The notes under the pieces were generated by a model, which was not told the DNA's origin, searched no databases, and saw nothing but the letters and a program-made list of their open reading frames with translations. DNA of 64,000 nucleotides from Perkinsus chesapeaki (lineage: Eukaryota > Perkinsozoa > Perkinsida > Perkinsidae). Positions 1 through 8,919 of this stretch are shown in pieces; the stretch's first letter is position 1, and every line of letters starts with the position of its first letter. Both the position numbers and the translations under genes were made by a program. The DNA is taken from contig JAAPAO010000004.1 in the NCBI GenBank assembly GCA_013115145.1, forward strand, positions 1 to 64,000, written 5' to 3'.

Positions 1-538
1 CAACTGGAGGAATAATTTGAGCACCATTATCACCATAGACCTTGAAACCATTGTATTGCTTTGGATTGTGAGAAGCTGTCATCTGACCACCAGCAAGGGC
101 ATGAAAGTGAACAATCAAGAATGGATTAGAAGGAGTTACACTGGTCTTGTCGATGAGATACACTTTGGCGCCTTTACTGATAAATACAGCAGAAGCAACA
201 TGAGCAAATTGACGAGAATTATGTCGTCCATCATAACCAAATACAACACCTCTTTGAGAGAGAGCATCTTTCCCAAATTTATCAATCAATTGCATACATA
301 ATCCTTGAGCAGCTTGCATAACAGTCAAACAATTGATACGGTTAAAACCAGCACCCATTTCACCACGAAGACCAGCGGTACCAAACTGCATACGATGATC
401 AGGATTAAGACGATCATCCACCTCATCAGCTAGAAGCTCTTGCGCCTCTTTACGAGTATTCTTATCAAAATCGAGAGAGAGCCAATTCTTAACAGCTAAC
501 GATTCTGATGTACTATTACAAACAGAAGAAGAAGACAT
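1..538 (-). CDS. PGM2: Phosphoglucomutase/phosphopentomutase (PGM2-like), N-terminal part
   Basis: Interconverts hexose-1- and hexose-6-phosphates (or pentose phosphates) in the cytosol. The frame is open from the ATG at 538 to the window edge, about 179 residues with no intron. Seen in order: FGTAGLRGEMGAGFNRIN near residue 45 (the family's N-terminal substrate-binding stretch), then VVFGYDGRHNSRQFA, and TASHNPKQYNGFKVYGDN near residue 155. The last holds the catalytic phosphoserine in TASHNPK. The NPKQ-NG-KVY-DNGAQI pattern fits the PGM2 branch better than PGM1. The protein continues beyond position 1, so the C-terminal two thirds are missing only because the window ends. The start is preceded by an A/T-rich leader. 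Confidence 0.93.
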   Translation of the reverse strand, partial: MSSSSVCNSTSESLAVKNWLSLDFDKNTRKEAQELLADEVDDRLNPDHRMQFGTAGLRGEMGAGFNRINCLTVMQAAQGLCMQLIDKFGKDALSQRGVVFGYDGRHNSRQFAHVASAVFISKGAKVYLIDKTSVTPSNPFLIVHFHALAGGQMTASHNPKQYNGFKVYGDNGAQIIPPV

Positions 539-1001
539 AATAATAAATATAAATTAATAAATAGAACTGCAATGACAAACTCATGAATCAACATCATCGT
601 CATTCCAAGTAAGCACCATTCAATCATGCTCGTTCAAGCTCTAATAGATATCCGGTATAAGACAGAGTATCTTTCTGCTAGTGGTAATGCTCAGCCTAGC
701 CGTCGACACAACAACTGCTGTCCCTTTTCGGAGTATCTTTTGTGTCACCGTTCTTCCTATCGTTGCTCAGACTACTTATCCGTTTTCGGTTTGGGTATAA
801 CTTTAAACACAATACCGTCTACATCGTCAAAGCCGTCCTATGCGAACGGAATGAGTTGTTGCAAGCGGTAGCACAGCAGCATTAGCAACACTGTTGTTAG
901 CTTTATACAAAATACTTATTCGGATCTTGTAGTGAAGTCGCTTTCGGAACCTTCCTTGGCGCTTCCGATCATCTGAACAACAACATGACCATCATAACCA
1001 G
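539..1001. other. Intergenic
   Basis: Spacer between the phosphoglucomutase start and the 3' end of the first transporter gene. The open frames here have no recognisable protein sequence and I see no RNA gene or clear repeat. Confidence 0.5.
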
Positions 1002-2736
1002 TCAATAGTCGCTGCTCACCAATGGTGGCAGTCTATCCGGTACAGCGGCATAAGGACTGTGTATTGGCTTATCGCTAACGGATTCGACAGCGTAACTGGA
1101 AAGGGTGGCAGAGTATGATACCCCATCATAGTCGCCGCCTCCACCGCCTTACGTGTCCCAGCTGATCAACACCACTGCACCGAACATTAGGGCTGACCCC
1201 AGGACATATATGCTCTTGAATGTATGCAAACCCAGAATCGAACCTATGCCAGCAACAGCAGCTATGCTCGCAGTTAGGAGAACAATGTTCGCTACTGTCA
1301 ACCACCAATGACAGTGGGATGGTTAGAGATTGTCCGACAGCAGCTGCAAGCGGTGAAAGGAGGATGACCTAAACATGAATAAGAAGGGGTGAGAACTTAA
1401 CCATCATACGAATCTATCCTACTCCCAGAGAAAGAAAAAAATCCGATGCAACGCTGCCGAATATACCATTGGCCGTTAATACAACAAACTGTCCCCAAGT
1501 CGGAAGGGCCTAAAACGAGTAGCAACTACAAGTGCCGAAACATACAGTATTATTATGATGATGACTTACAAAAGTCTCATAGCCAGTAAAATGACATACA
1601 ACTATGCAGGGCACCTGTGGTAGGGTGTTTAACAATAGACCAGATTGATAGGATGACACACTTACTCCAACTGCCATACAGACTATGCCGAACATTCCGA
1701 ACAATTGGACAACCATTCGCTCATCAGGTACCTTCAAAGACGTAATGGGGCGATAGAAGCAACAGCAGCAGAATCAGCAGCAGTAGTAGTCTACTTACCC
1801 ACAACTTCAAGTAGCAACCAAAAATGCCGTAGCTGCACGCCGATCCCAATGCTATGATATCCCCAAGGACACTCTCATTGACCTGTATAGAAATAATAGG
1901 TGATATAGACGAGAGAGAGGAGGACGATACCGCCAGAGCTGTCTTAGGTGATGGTCTATTAAGAGCTGTAATAAGGACACCAATGACACACATAAGGACG
2001 GCTGATATAGGTGCAGCACGGCATAATGGGTAACCGAGGAGGAGCTGATAAAAGGGAAGGTGATAGTTAATATTAATAAAGGGTTAGATTACTATTGAAA
2101 ATATAAAGGAGAAGACACTTGAACAGCTCGATAAAGAACTGTTAGTGGCCACTGAGATGTACCTAATAAAAGTGCATCGCAAAGGGCATGTACGGTAAGA
2201 CCTCCTTCCTACTTCAGAGAGATGTTGTATGTCAATTGCGCGGTGAACCACATCAGACCTGATAAGCATTATAAATGTATAAATGATAATGTTAAACCCT
2301 TTCACCTAGGGCGCATATCTTGCTGGCCGATGGCAAGCTGAATCGATTGAAAGTATTATTATGATGTCGAGGTAAAGATACTAGCCCTGACTCCATCAGT
2401 AGTGGACTCGACTCGGCAGTGAGGTTATGACCAGGCGTAGGGCTGTGTAGATAATTACGAAAGGCCAATAGTATCACTGATAAGCTGAGTGAGTACACCT
2501 AATGATATTAAAAGTAACTCCAAGGATCCGAAGATAGCTGCTGTAACGTACCGTGAGAGCCACCGGTTTGTTGTAATCACCGTTAGTAAAAAGCAATTGA
2601 ATTGATACACCAGAACCGACGAAGGTGATGACACTTAGAGCCACAGCCTAAACAGAAGGAATTGAGCGAAAGTGATGGAATAGATACGTACGCATAGGCC
2701 CATGGAAGCTCTCTTGGTGACGTTGGTTACAACCAT
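1002..2736 (-). CDS. SLC35F5-like drug/metabolite transporter, paralog 1
   Basis: Multi-pass membrane transporter of the DMT/SLC35F type; substrate unknown. The gene is split into about eleven short exons. Start ATG at 2736 follows an in-frame stop. Introns worked out from the frame and from paralog 2 include 2691-2648, 2551 onward, 2305-2259, 2212-2163 and 2092-2045. Family marks: VATNSSLSSCSSVFSFIFS (the conserved TM4-5 NSSLSS motif), DIIALGSACSYGIFGCYLKLW, the pentad VPDERM, and AAAVGQSLTIPLSLVVDS near the C-terminus. After the last junction the tail ends at a TGA at 1002. All junctions restore frame, so the gene looks intact. Its 2163-2212 intron is missing from paralog 2, and 1941-2156 is almost identical to that paralog. 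Assignment to SLC35F5/THI74 type is from motif memory; F-subfamily membership is more certain than the exact member. Confidence 0.8.
1941..2156. repeat. Near-identical tract shared with 9811-10026
   Basis: 216 nt that match 9811-10026 with only two substitutions (in 2108-2110); the first 167 nt are identical. It covers coding sequence and the whole 48-nt intron 2092-2045. The sequence on both sides is clearly diverged between the paralogs. Confidence 0.95.
2163..2212 (-). other. Paralog-1-specific intron
   Basis: A 50-nt GT-AG intron between codons of the SLK-Y-SVATN region. Paralog 2 reads straight through at the same place (about 10033). Splicing restores the frame and the conserved protein sequence. 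Confidence 0.85.
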
Positions 2737-2887
2737 TTAGTCGAAGGAGGATGATGAGGAGATGGCCACGAGAAGTGGCAAAACCACCACCACAACAACA
2801 ACGCTAACAGAAGATAGTATAAATATGCGCTCCGATGAAATAATTATTGTGGCGAAGCGAAGCGAAAAAGCGTTTCTTAACAAATAT

Positions 2888-2969
2888 GACAGCGTGTCCG
2901 AGTGGTTAAGGAGGTGGACTAGAAATCCACTGGGCTCTGCCCGCGCAGGTTCGAATCCTGCCGCTGTCG
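2888..2969 (+). tRNA. tRNA-Ser(AGA)
   Basis: 82 nt with a seven-pair acceptor stem (GACAGCG with CGCTGTC), an anticodon loop CTAGAAA giving anticodon AGA, a long variable arm typical of serine tRNAs, and a T-arm GCAGG-TTCGAAT-CCTGC. It lies between the first transporter gene and the retroelement. Confidence 0.95.
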
Positions 2970-3209
2970 ATTATAAAAATACAACCACATCTACACATCG
3001 AAACTACCTGGGATCGACTACCTACAAGATTTCTTTATCAACATCGAATAACACTATAAAGTCAAATGTGATGAAGTAATGGCAAGAGTGTAAGATTGAT
3101 GAGTGATATACGTCAATACGGAATGAAAGCAGATCCGTAAAACTATTAATTTTAATGGAAGGTTACGAAGTAACCAAGGTTAGTTAAGAGGCAAATACCC
3201 GACCTGCCT

Positions 3210-3277
3210 CAATTCACGCAGCGAGAGTGTCGGTGCGTGCGTGAATTGTGCAGCGTGTTTCGCACCGCGAAACACGC
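3210..3277. repeat. Two adjacent hairpins at the left end of the retroelement
   Basis: First: 11-bp arms CAATTCACGCA (3210-3220) and its complement (3238-3248). Second: 11-bp arms GCGTGTTTCGC (3253-3263) and complement (3267-3277) around a 3-nt loop. Both are perfect. They may belong to the element terminus or a leader. Confidence 0.8.
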
Positions 3278-3433
3278 TTTATTCATTGTGTCATTGTCTA
3301 GCTACAGTTCGAACCCTCAAGTTAGTTTGAGTTGAAATACTACGTTTTCGGGTTCTCTCGAGTTTCTGATTATACTTCAATTCGTGGCACATCGTGCTCA
3401 TTAGTTGTGGCGGTTATTTGGTTATTTTTTTTC

Positions 3434-4642
3434 ATGGGAGTTGATGATGAGACTCCTCCAATTCTTCCTTCGGTCCACCCCACCGACCCGGTCCCTCCCA
3501 AGAGTTCAAGTTCTAAGGTAGAAGTTTCGAGGGTAGAAGGCGCCCCCGGCGACTCTAAGAAATCTGCTAACGATCCTAACTACATCGACCCGCATGAAGA
3601 CGTGGTCAACATGGTGAGAGCATATGCACCGTCTCGTGACATCGCCGATGAACTCATTAGAACTCTTGGTTTGAACGGTTTAACCTCGACTCACCTGCTC
3701 GGGTCGCTTTCGACGACATCTCTCGGTCGGGTCACTGGGAGCTTATCGGTCGCTGCAGCAGCCACGTTAGAGTCTGTTGTGGAAGAAATTGGGGCCGTCA
3801 TTCGCAAGAGGCGCAAGCTCCATGCCGAGGCCGACGCCCTGTCGCAACGATCTACGGTTCAGATTGAGGCCATAGTAAACCAAGCGGTGAAAAATTATCA
3901 CTCACCGTTGCCTCCCAATCTTTTTTATGGCATCTCAGCTTCGGTCATTTCCGCTATTAGTAATATCAAGAATGCCTGCTACGTTCCTTTCAAGGATATC
4001 ATGGAGAAGCCCGGCTTGGATGTGGAAGAAGCTCCTGACAGTTCAATTGGACCTCTATCCTCGACTTCTAGCACCACTCCGCCAAGAAAGAGTAAGTCTC
4101 CTGAATCAGTAGCTGATTGGTTTCAGTGCCGCTTTCGTTTCTCCCTTTTGATCGCTGGTACGATTGACCCTCTGGTTTTATCGCCGGTCGACGTGTTGGC
4201 CTACGGTTCGAGGATTATGAGTCTGGCCAAGTCTCTTCCTTTCTCTGCGGTCGTGGTATACGATGACAAGTACCGTCGCGGCCTAGCAGCAGTTGTGGCG
4301 GCTAACTCCCAGTTAACGTTGAGACAGTGCTTCCTTTCCGATGTTAATCCGACTCTGCTCGTCGAGGTGGCCAATCAATCTATCCGGACCTACAACAATA
4401 ATAACAACAAGCGCCACTTTGGTACCAATAACTCTGGTCATCATCCCCAGAAGTCCCAGGCCTGCAGGAAGTTCGCGATGGGCACTTGCACCTGGGGTGA
4501 TCGCTGCCGATATGTGCACGATACGGCCGGAAAGCCCGGTGGGCGTTCCACCGAGTCCTCGACGTCTGACCCAGCCCGGAGCGGTAAGCGTCAAGGGAAG
4601 CCCCCTGCCAAGTCCACTACCTCCGAAGAAGGTAAGACTTGA
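3434..4642 (+). CDS. Gag-like protein of the YR retrotransposon with a CCCH zinc finger
   Basis: First ATG of the frame is at 3434; the frame is open further upstream without an ATG. About 402 residues, with no recognised domain until the C-terminus. There a single CCCH zinc finger (C-x7-C-x5-C-x3-H, ACRKFAMGTCTWGDRCRYVH) is followed by a basic Ser/Lys-rich tail. Its position upstream of the RT and its nucleic-acid-binding finger suggest a nucleocapsid role. CCHC knuckles are the usual gag finger, so a CCCH finger is a notable variant. The role is inferred from position. Confidence 0.75.
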   Translation: MGVDDETPPILPSVHPTDPVPPKSSSSKVEVSRVEGAPGDSKKSANDPNYIDPHEDVVNMVRAYAPSRDIADELIRTLGLNGLTSTHLLGSLSTTSLGRVTGSLSVAAAATLESVVEEIGAVIRKRRKLHAEADALSQRSTVQIEAIVNQAVKNYHSPLPPNLFYGISASVISAISNIKNACYVPFKDIMEKPGLDVEEAPDSSIGPLSSTSSTTPPRKSKSPESVADWFQCRFRFSLLIAGTIDPLVLSPVDVLAYGSRIMSLAKSLPFSAVVVYDDKYRRGLAAVVAANSQLTLRQCFLSDVNPTLLVEVANQSIRTYNNNNNKRHFGTNNSGHHPQKSQACRKFAMGTCTWGDRCRYVHDTAGKPGGRSTESSTSDPARSGKRQGKPPAKSTTSEEGKT

Positions 4643-4896
4643 AGTTTCGTTTTGCGCATTGGGGTTTCGGCGCTTAGCCCAATCCTCACCTCGATCGTTT
4701 TTCGAGTACATGATACCTAGTCGACTCCGTTCGACCCGCGTCGGGTTTCGGTTGTCTCGCTCTCTCGACTCCGATGATTACTGAGAATGATTTCATTTAA
4801 TCATCAGGTTTTTGCGTTGAAAGTAACCGTTCTGGGGACTGTTCGAAGTCAATAAAAGAAGCAAGCACGAGCGAGGCGCACACACCTGATGACCAC

Positions 4897-6894
4897 GTGA
4901 AGCTGCTCCGTGAGACGGCCTGCGGTGTAGTGCTCGAAAATCAGAGCCAAGTGGGCTATCGTGACGGGACAGGCCTGGTTGCCGCAACCCCATCGGAGCT
5001 GTCTCGTGGTTCTTGTTCCCCGAACCTGCAGCGGGTAGCCGATCTGTTCCTGGCTGAAGCTAAGGTCATTGAGGAATCCGGACTACTTTCCTCGGTTTGT
5101 GGCTCTCTCGCCGAAAGTCAGATACCGAATGTAGCTGCTGCTTTCAACGAGGCAACGGGTCGCCTGGTTCCCGACCTATGTTCGCTGCTGAATTGCTCTC
5201 CCCGGACTTCTTCTTGTGGGAGCCCTGTCAGGGCCGAGCTTGGGAAGGCACTTTGTGAACTGATTGGCGATCCCGACTGTGATATTTTTACCCAAATCGA
5301 TGAAGGCCTCAGTCTTGGAGTTGATCGGCCTCTACAGCCCTCTGGCATCTTTCCGGCGGCTCGGTCGAAAGCTCACATCAATAGAGAAATGGAGGTTTTT
5401 AACCTCAAGAAAGCCCACCGCAATTTCTCATCGGTGGAGGCTGCTCCCGATGTGTGTCTGGCCCTTCTTCGACGTGAAGTTGCTCTTGGGAGAATGTCAG
5501 AGTTGTCATATTTCGAGGCTCAAAAGGATCCCAAGCGTCTTTATGCGCGCATGGCCATGATTCCGAAGTCAGATGGCTCGTATCGGTTGATAGAGGACCA
5601 CACTGCGAGCTCTTTGAACGATGCGTGTCAGCTACCAGAGACCTGTTCCTTACCAAGAGCTTGCGACCTGGCTGCGGGGTTGAAAGATCTCTATCATACG
5701 AGATCAGGCCTTCCGCCCGAGCCACACGCCTGTCACAAAGCATTGCCCTTCGGGGCAGCCGCTTCGCCTTTTCATTGGTGTAGAGGCAGCGCGAGTGTTA
5801 TACGCTTGACGAACGCCTTGCTGCGTTTCATTTTGGCTCATGCGAGGTTTCTCTCAATCATCTACATCGACGATGGTTTATTAGCACTGCTCAAGCGGCA
5901 CTACATCATTGGGTGTGTCGTAGCACTCTTAGTATGGCACGTGCTCAATGTGGAGGTTGCTTGGTCCAAATGCCTCTTTGCCGTAAAATCGGTTAAATAC
6001 ATCGGTTTCGACGTTTCGGTATCGTCACCATTGGGGCCCTCGGTGGTTGTCCACCCCGATATTTGGGCCTCCATCAGGGATCTGCTGGGTGATTTCCGTG
6101 CTTACCGTAAAGTTCATGCGCCGAACCTCGCCAAGGTCCTCGGGAAGCTAGTTTTTGCTACCCAGCTTTTGCGAGAGTTGAAAGGTTTCCTGCAACCCTT
6201 TTATGCTCTACTTGAGACTTTCGAGCAGAAGAGAAGGCAGTCTAAGCCTCTGCGGTCTGTGAGGCTCTCGGAGGAGTCTAAAACCTTCAAGGCCATTGTA
6301 TTTTGGCTGGAGGTCATTTCAAAGCCCAGGGCTCCAATGATACTATCCCCGCGCGGCTTGCCGAAGCCCTTCGTGGTCGGGGCGTCCGATGCCTCGATAG
6401 AATACTTGGCCGGGTGGGCCTCAGATGGTGATACTGGTTTGTGGTTCAGGGTTAGTACGAGTTCGCCCGCGGTCCTTTCTTGGGTGAAAGAGCTAGGTTC
6501 AGTTCCAAGTGGCCCAGCCTCTCACCGAGACATTGCTCTTTATGAATTACTAGCTGCAGTTGCGACAATGCGCATGGTGGCTACTTGGAAGGGCGAGCAG
6601 CGCCCAGAGGGCTCGGCCTTCGCTGCCGAACTAGTTCTGTTTTGCGATAACTCAGCAGTTATTGGATCACTCAAGAGGCTCTACTCCCCGAGCACTAAGC
6701 TAGCCGTGGTCTTACAGGCAGCCGCTCACTGGATTGGAAAGCTACGGTCGTCTACGCATTTTGTCTACATCAAGTCCCAAGCCAACTGGCTAGCTGATTC
6801 GTTATCGAGAGACGGTCATGTCTCCCTCGGTGCACAATGGGCTCAGAACACCGATGCCGTTGTCGCCTTTCAGTCTTCTCGGGTCATAAGTTGA
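4897..6894 (+). CDS. Reverse transcriptase-RNase H of the YR retrotransposon
   Basis: About 665 residues open; the frame begins with GTG and the first in-frame ATG is far inside, so how translation starts (frameshift, readthrough or splicing from gag) is unknown. Seen: SDGSYRLIEDHTASSLNDA (fingers), LPFGAAASPFHWCR (motif B region) and FLSIIYIDDGLLALL (motif C, YIDD). RNase H marks follow: VGASDASIEYLAGW, LYELLAAVATM, LFCDNSAVIGSL and NWLADSLSRDG. The expected motif A with its catalytic aspartate should lie between DLAAGLKDLYHT and LPFGAAA. That interval is very short here, which points to an internal deletion. The RNase H aspartates appear to be present. Confidence 0.85.
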   Translation: MKLLRETACGVVLENQSQVGYRDGTGLVAATPSELSRGSCSPNLQRVADLFLAEAKVIEESGLLSSVCGSLAESQIPNVAAAFNEATGRLVPDLCSLLNCSPRTSSCGSPVRAELGKALCELIGDPDCDIFTQIDEGLSLGVDRPLQPSGIFPAARSKAHINREMEVFNLKKAHRNFSSVEAAPDVCLALLRREVALGRMSELSYFEAQKDPKRLYARMAMIPKSDGSYRLIEDHTASSLNDACQLPETCSLPRACDLAAGLKDLYHTRSGLPPEPHACHKALPFGAAASPFHWCRGSASVIRLTNALLRFILAHARFLSIIYIDDGLLALLKRHYIIGCVVALLVWHVLNVEVAWSKCLFAVKSVKYIGFDVSVSSPLGPSVVVHPDIWASIRDLLGDFRAYRKVHAPNLAKVLGKLVFATQLLRELKGFLQPFYALLETFEQKRRQSKPLRSVRLSEESKTFKAIVFWLEVISKPRAPMILSPRGLPKPFVVGASDASIEYLAGWASDGDTGLWFRVSTSSPAVLSWVKELGSVPSGPASHRDIALYELLAAVATMRMVATWKGEQRPEGSAFAAELVLFCDNSAVIGSLKRLYSPSTKLAVVLQAAAHWIGKLRSSTHFVYIKSQANWLADSLSRDGHVSLGAQWAQNTDAVVAFQSSRVIS

Positions 6895-6950
6895 ATTTAG
6901 CTGGGAACCACACCTTCGAGGCATTGTAGTTTGTTTCTGTATCAGGTCTA

Positions 6951-8021
6951 TTGTTGAGTTACCAACCCTTAACTCGGGTTCCCAAGTGCTACCCGGCCTG
7001 GGCTCCTTCGAGTAACCCAAAAAGAGAGAGTGTGCGAGAACTGATAGCCGAGAAAGGACGTGACTCTTCGAGACTGTTGGCCGAAGAATTTGCGGCGACG
7101 GGCTTGGCGCAGAACACGAATGAGCTTTACGACCGGACCGTCCAGTTCTACGCGCAAATGGTCGGGACACCGTGCTTCCCACTGACCGTTTCTGACTTGC
7201 AGTTATTCATATGGGCCTTAACCAAATGTGGCTATGCTTATAATACGATAAAGACTTATGTGTCTGGGCTGAGGTCTAGGAATAAGTCGCGTGGTTATGA
7301 CTTATCAGTCAGTGAGTCGTTCAGATTGTCACACGTTCTCCGCGCGGCAGAGAAGGCATGCAGTTCAACACCCACGAAACAGATGCTGCCTCTGAATAAG
7401 ATGGATATCTTCAAGATTTTCCGTCGCTGGCACCCAAGGCGTGACCTTTCGTCGGCCGCAATTCTGATTGGTATCTTCGGCTTGTTAAGAGCGGACGAGA
7501 TTCTGGCGCTCGAGTGGGATGATATATCTATACGGTGTTCTCCAGCAGGTGCTGTTTCTCCCTGCATCATGGAGGTTAAGATAAGACGAAGCAAAACCGA
7601 TCAGGTAGCAGCTGGGCAGTCGGTGTATATTGCCTGCACGTCTCGGGTTATGGCCTCCCTTCCAGAAGGGATTGGGGAAGGAGCTACCTGCGACCTTTGT
7701 CCTCTCCACGTCCTCTGGGACCGGAAACCAACAGATGGGACGGGGGGAAAGATTTTCCCGCTCTATTACCAGGACCTCTTGAGAACCATTCGAACCCGCC
7801 TGGGCCCAGTTGTTGGCTACGATGTGGTTGACGAGTTCGGCACCCATACCCTTCGACGCACTGGTGCCCAGCTTCTCCATCAGGCTTTGCCGGCAGAGTC
7901 TCCTGTACTGATGCGAGCCGGTCGTTGGAAGTCGCTATCAGTGCTAGAGTACCTCCACGAGAGTTCGGAGGTGAAAGCAAAGTTCGCTACTTGCTATATG
8001 CTAACCGGTAGACTCGAGTAG
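6951..8021 (+). CDS. Tyrosine recombinase of the YR retrotransposon
   Basis: About 356 residues open from a TTG; the first ATG lies some 70 codons in, so the true start is uncertain. It replaces an integrase and would insert the circular cDNA. Catalytic-domain marks: GIFGLLRADEILALEWDDI (first Arg), then THTLRRTGAQLLHQ (His-x-x-Arg), GRWKS (His/Trp position) and a tyrosine in VLEYLHESS. The SAM-like N-terminal part TNELYDRTVQFYAQM also fits. All four expected catalytic positions appear filled, in contrast to the RT. Confidence 0.88.
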   Translation: MLSYQPLTRVPKCYPAWAPSSNPKRESVRELIAEKGRDSSRLLAEEFAATGLAQNTNELYDRTVQFYAQMVGTPCFPLTVSDLQLFIWALTKCGYAYNTIKTYVSGLRSRNKSRGYDLSVSESFRLSHVLRAAEKACSSTPTKQMLPLNKMDIFKIFRRWHPRRDLSSAAILIGIFGLLRADEILALEWDDISIRCSPAGAVSPCIMEVKIRRSKTDQVAAGQSVYIACTSRVMASLPEGIGEGATCDLCPLHVLWDRKPTDGTGGKIFPLYYQDLLRTIRTRLGPVVGYDVVDEFGTHTLRRTGAQLLHQALPAESPVLMRAGRWKSLSVLEYLHESSEVKAKFATCYMLTGRLE

Positions 8022-8050
8022 TTTCATATCACAGCGGATAAGTTGTTGAA

Positions 8051-8919
8051 GTATATAGGTGCTAGTGATCGAAAACGGGTTTGTAGTTTCCGAGCTGTTT
8101 TCAACAGTCTTGAGTTTCATGAGTTCGGGGCTTGACGGCTAACTCCGTGGGATGATTTACTGGACAAATCGGGTGAATCGGCAAGTTGAGACCACGCCAT
8201 AGTTGTGCTAGCGTATACATGTGAAATATCGCTAGACCAATAGATAAGTGATAGTCACTTACTACCCAAAGCGAGTTCTCAACTTGGTGATTGACGCACC
8301 CGTAAGTCATCCTCAGGTAAATGGTTTTGAGCCAATAAGATAGTTGCTTCAGCACCATTTTACCTGGTGTGGTACTTACGGGCTTGTTGTCCTGTTCTTC
8401 ATCCCCCTGGATGGGTACGCAAAGGGCATAGGCAATGCTCATTGATATGAGTGTTTCATGATTTGTAATTAGTCCAAGAATGCATTGTATACACGGACAC
8501 TGTCAAATAGAGTTTTCCGGGGGAACGCCCCTTAGTGAGATTCTAGTACGAAGGCTCTTATTGAGAGAAGCTTCGGATGTGAAGGTATCTGCTAGTGAGA
8601 CGCATACTGTGGGTGTGTTATGATCATCTAGTGGTGGCAAATGAGCTTTACCAGTTGAGCTTGTCAAGGAGTACTGACACGAATGTTTATCTGCATCGCA
8701 GGGCAACCTGGCTCGCTAACTAAACACGATGAAACACAATGTCACTTATTAATGGAGACGTAATAGCAGGGCAGCAGCAGCACACACAAGGAACATCATT
8801 ATCAATAATCTTTCATACGTTAACAGAGCTCTCTTCTGTCACTTCGGCATTCGCCTTCCCGATAATCTGTCATGGAAAAGTGAATTAACCAATGAAGATG
8901 CTGGGCAGCAGATACGAGC
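8051..8919. other. Spacer with two weak minus-strand frames
   Basis: Between the recombinase stop and the stop of transporter paralog 2. Minus-strand frames at 8101-8442 and 8503-8706 have plausible composition but no recognised motif and no convincing junction joining them. They may be a small unrecognised gene or retroelement flank. Nothing else is visible. Confidence 0.3.

Larger units (their letters stand above)
3200..8050 (+). mobile_element. Tyrosine-recombinase retrotransposon (DIRS/Ngaro-like)
   Basis: Three plus-strand frames in the order gag-like CCCH protein, reverse transcriptase-RNase H, and tyrosine recombinase. That order and a recombinase in place of an integrase are the marks of YR retrotransposons. 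It sits about 230 bp downstream of tRNA-Ser(AGA) and between two transporter paralogs. The left end near 3210-3277 has two neighbouring hairpins. I could not find terminal direct or inverted repeats that fix the borders, so the ends are approximate. The G+C content is visibly higher than in the flanks. RT motif A could not be found, so this copy may be defective. Confidence 0.85.

Noticed and set aside
626-871. Open plus-strand frame beyond the transporter gene
   Set aside because: No ATG of merit, no known motif, and it lies in the 3' flank of a well-supported minus-strand gene.
2850-2880. Family C copy (GGCGAAGCGAAGCG) next to tRNA-Ser
   Set aside because: Only a partial core match, not in an intron, and simple-repeat-like.
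4341-4784. Overlapping frame in the gag region
   Set aside because: A shadow of the gag frame in high-G+C sequence; no motif and no start.
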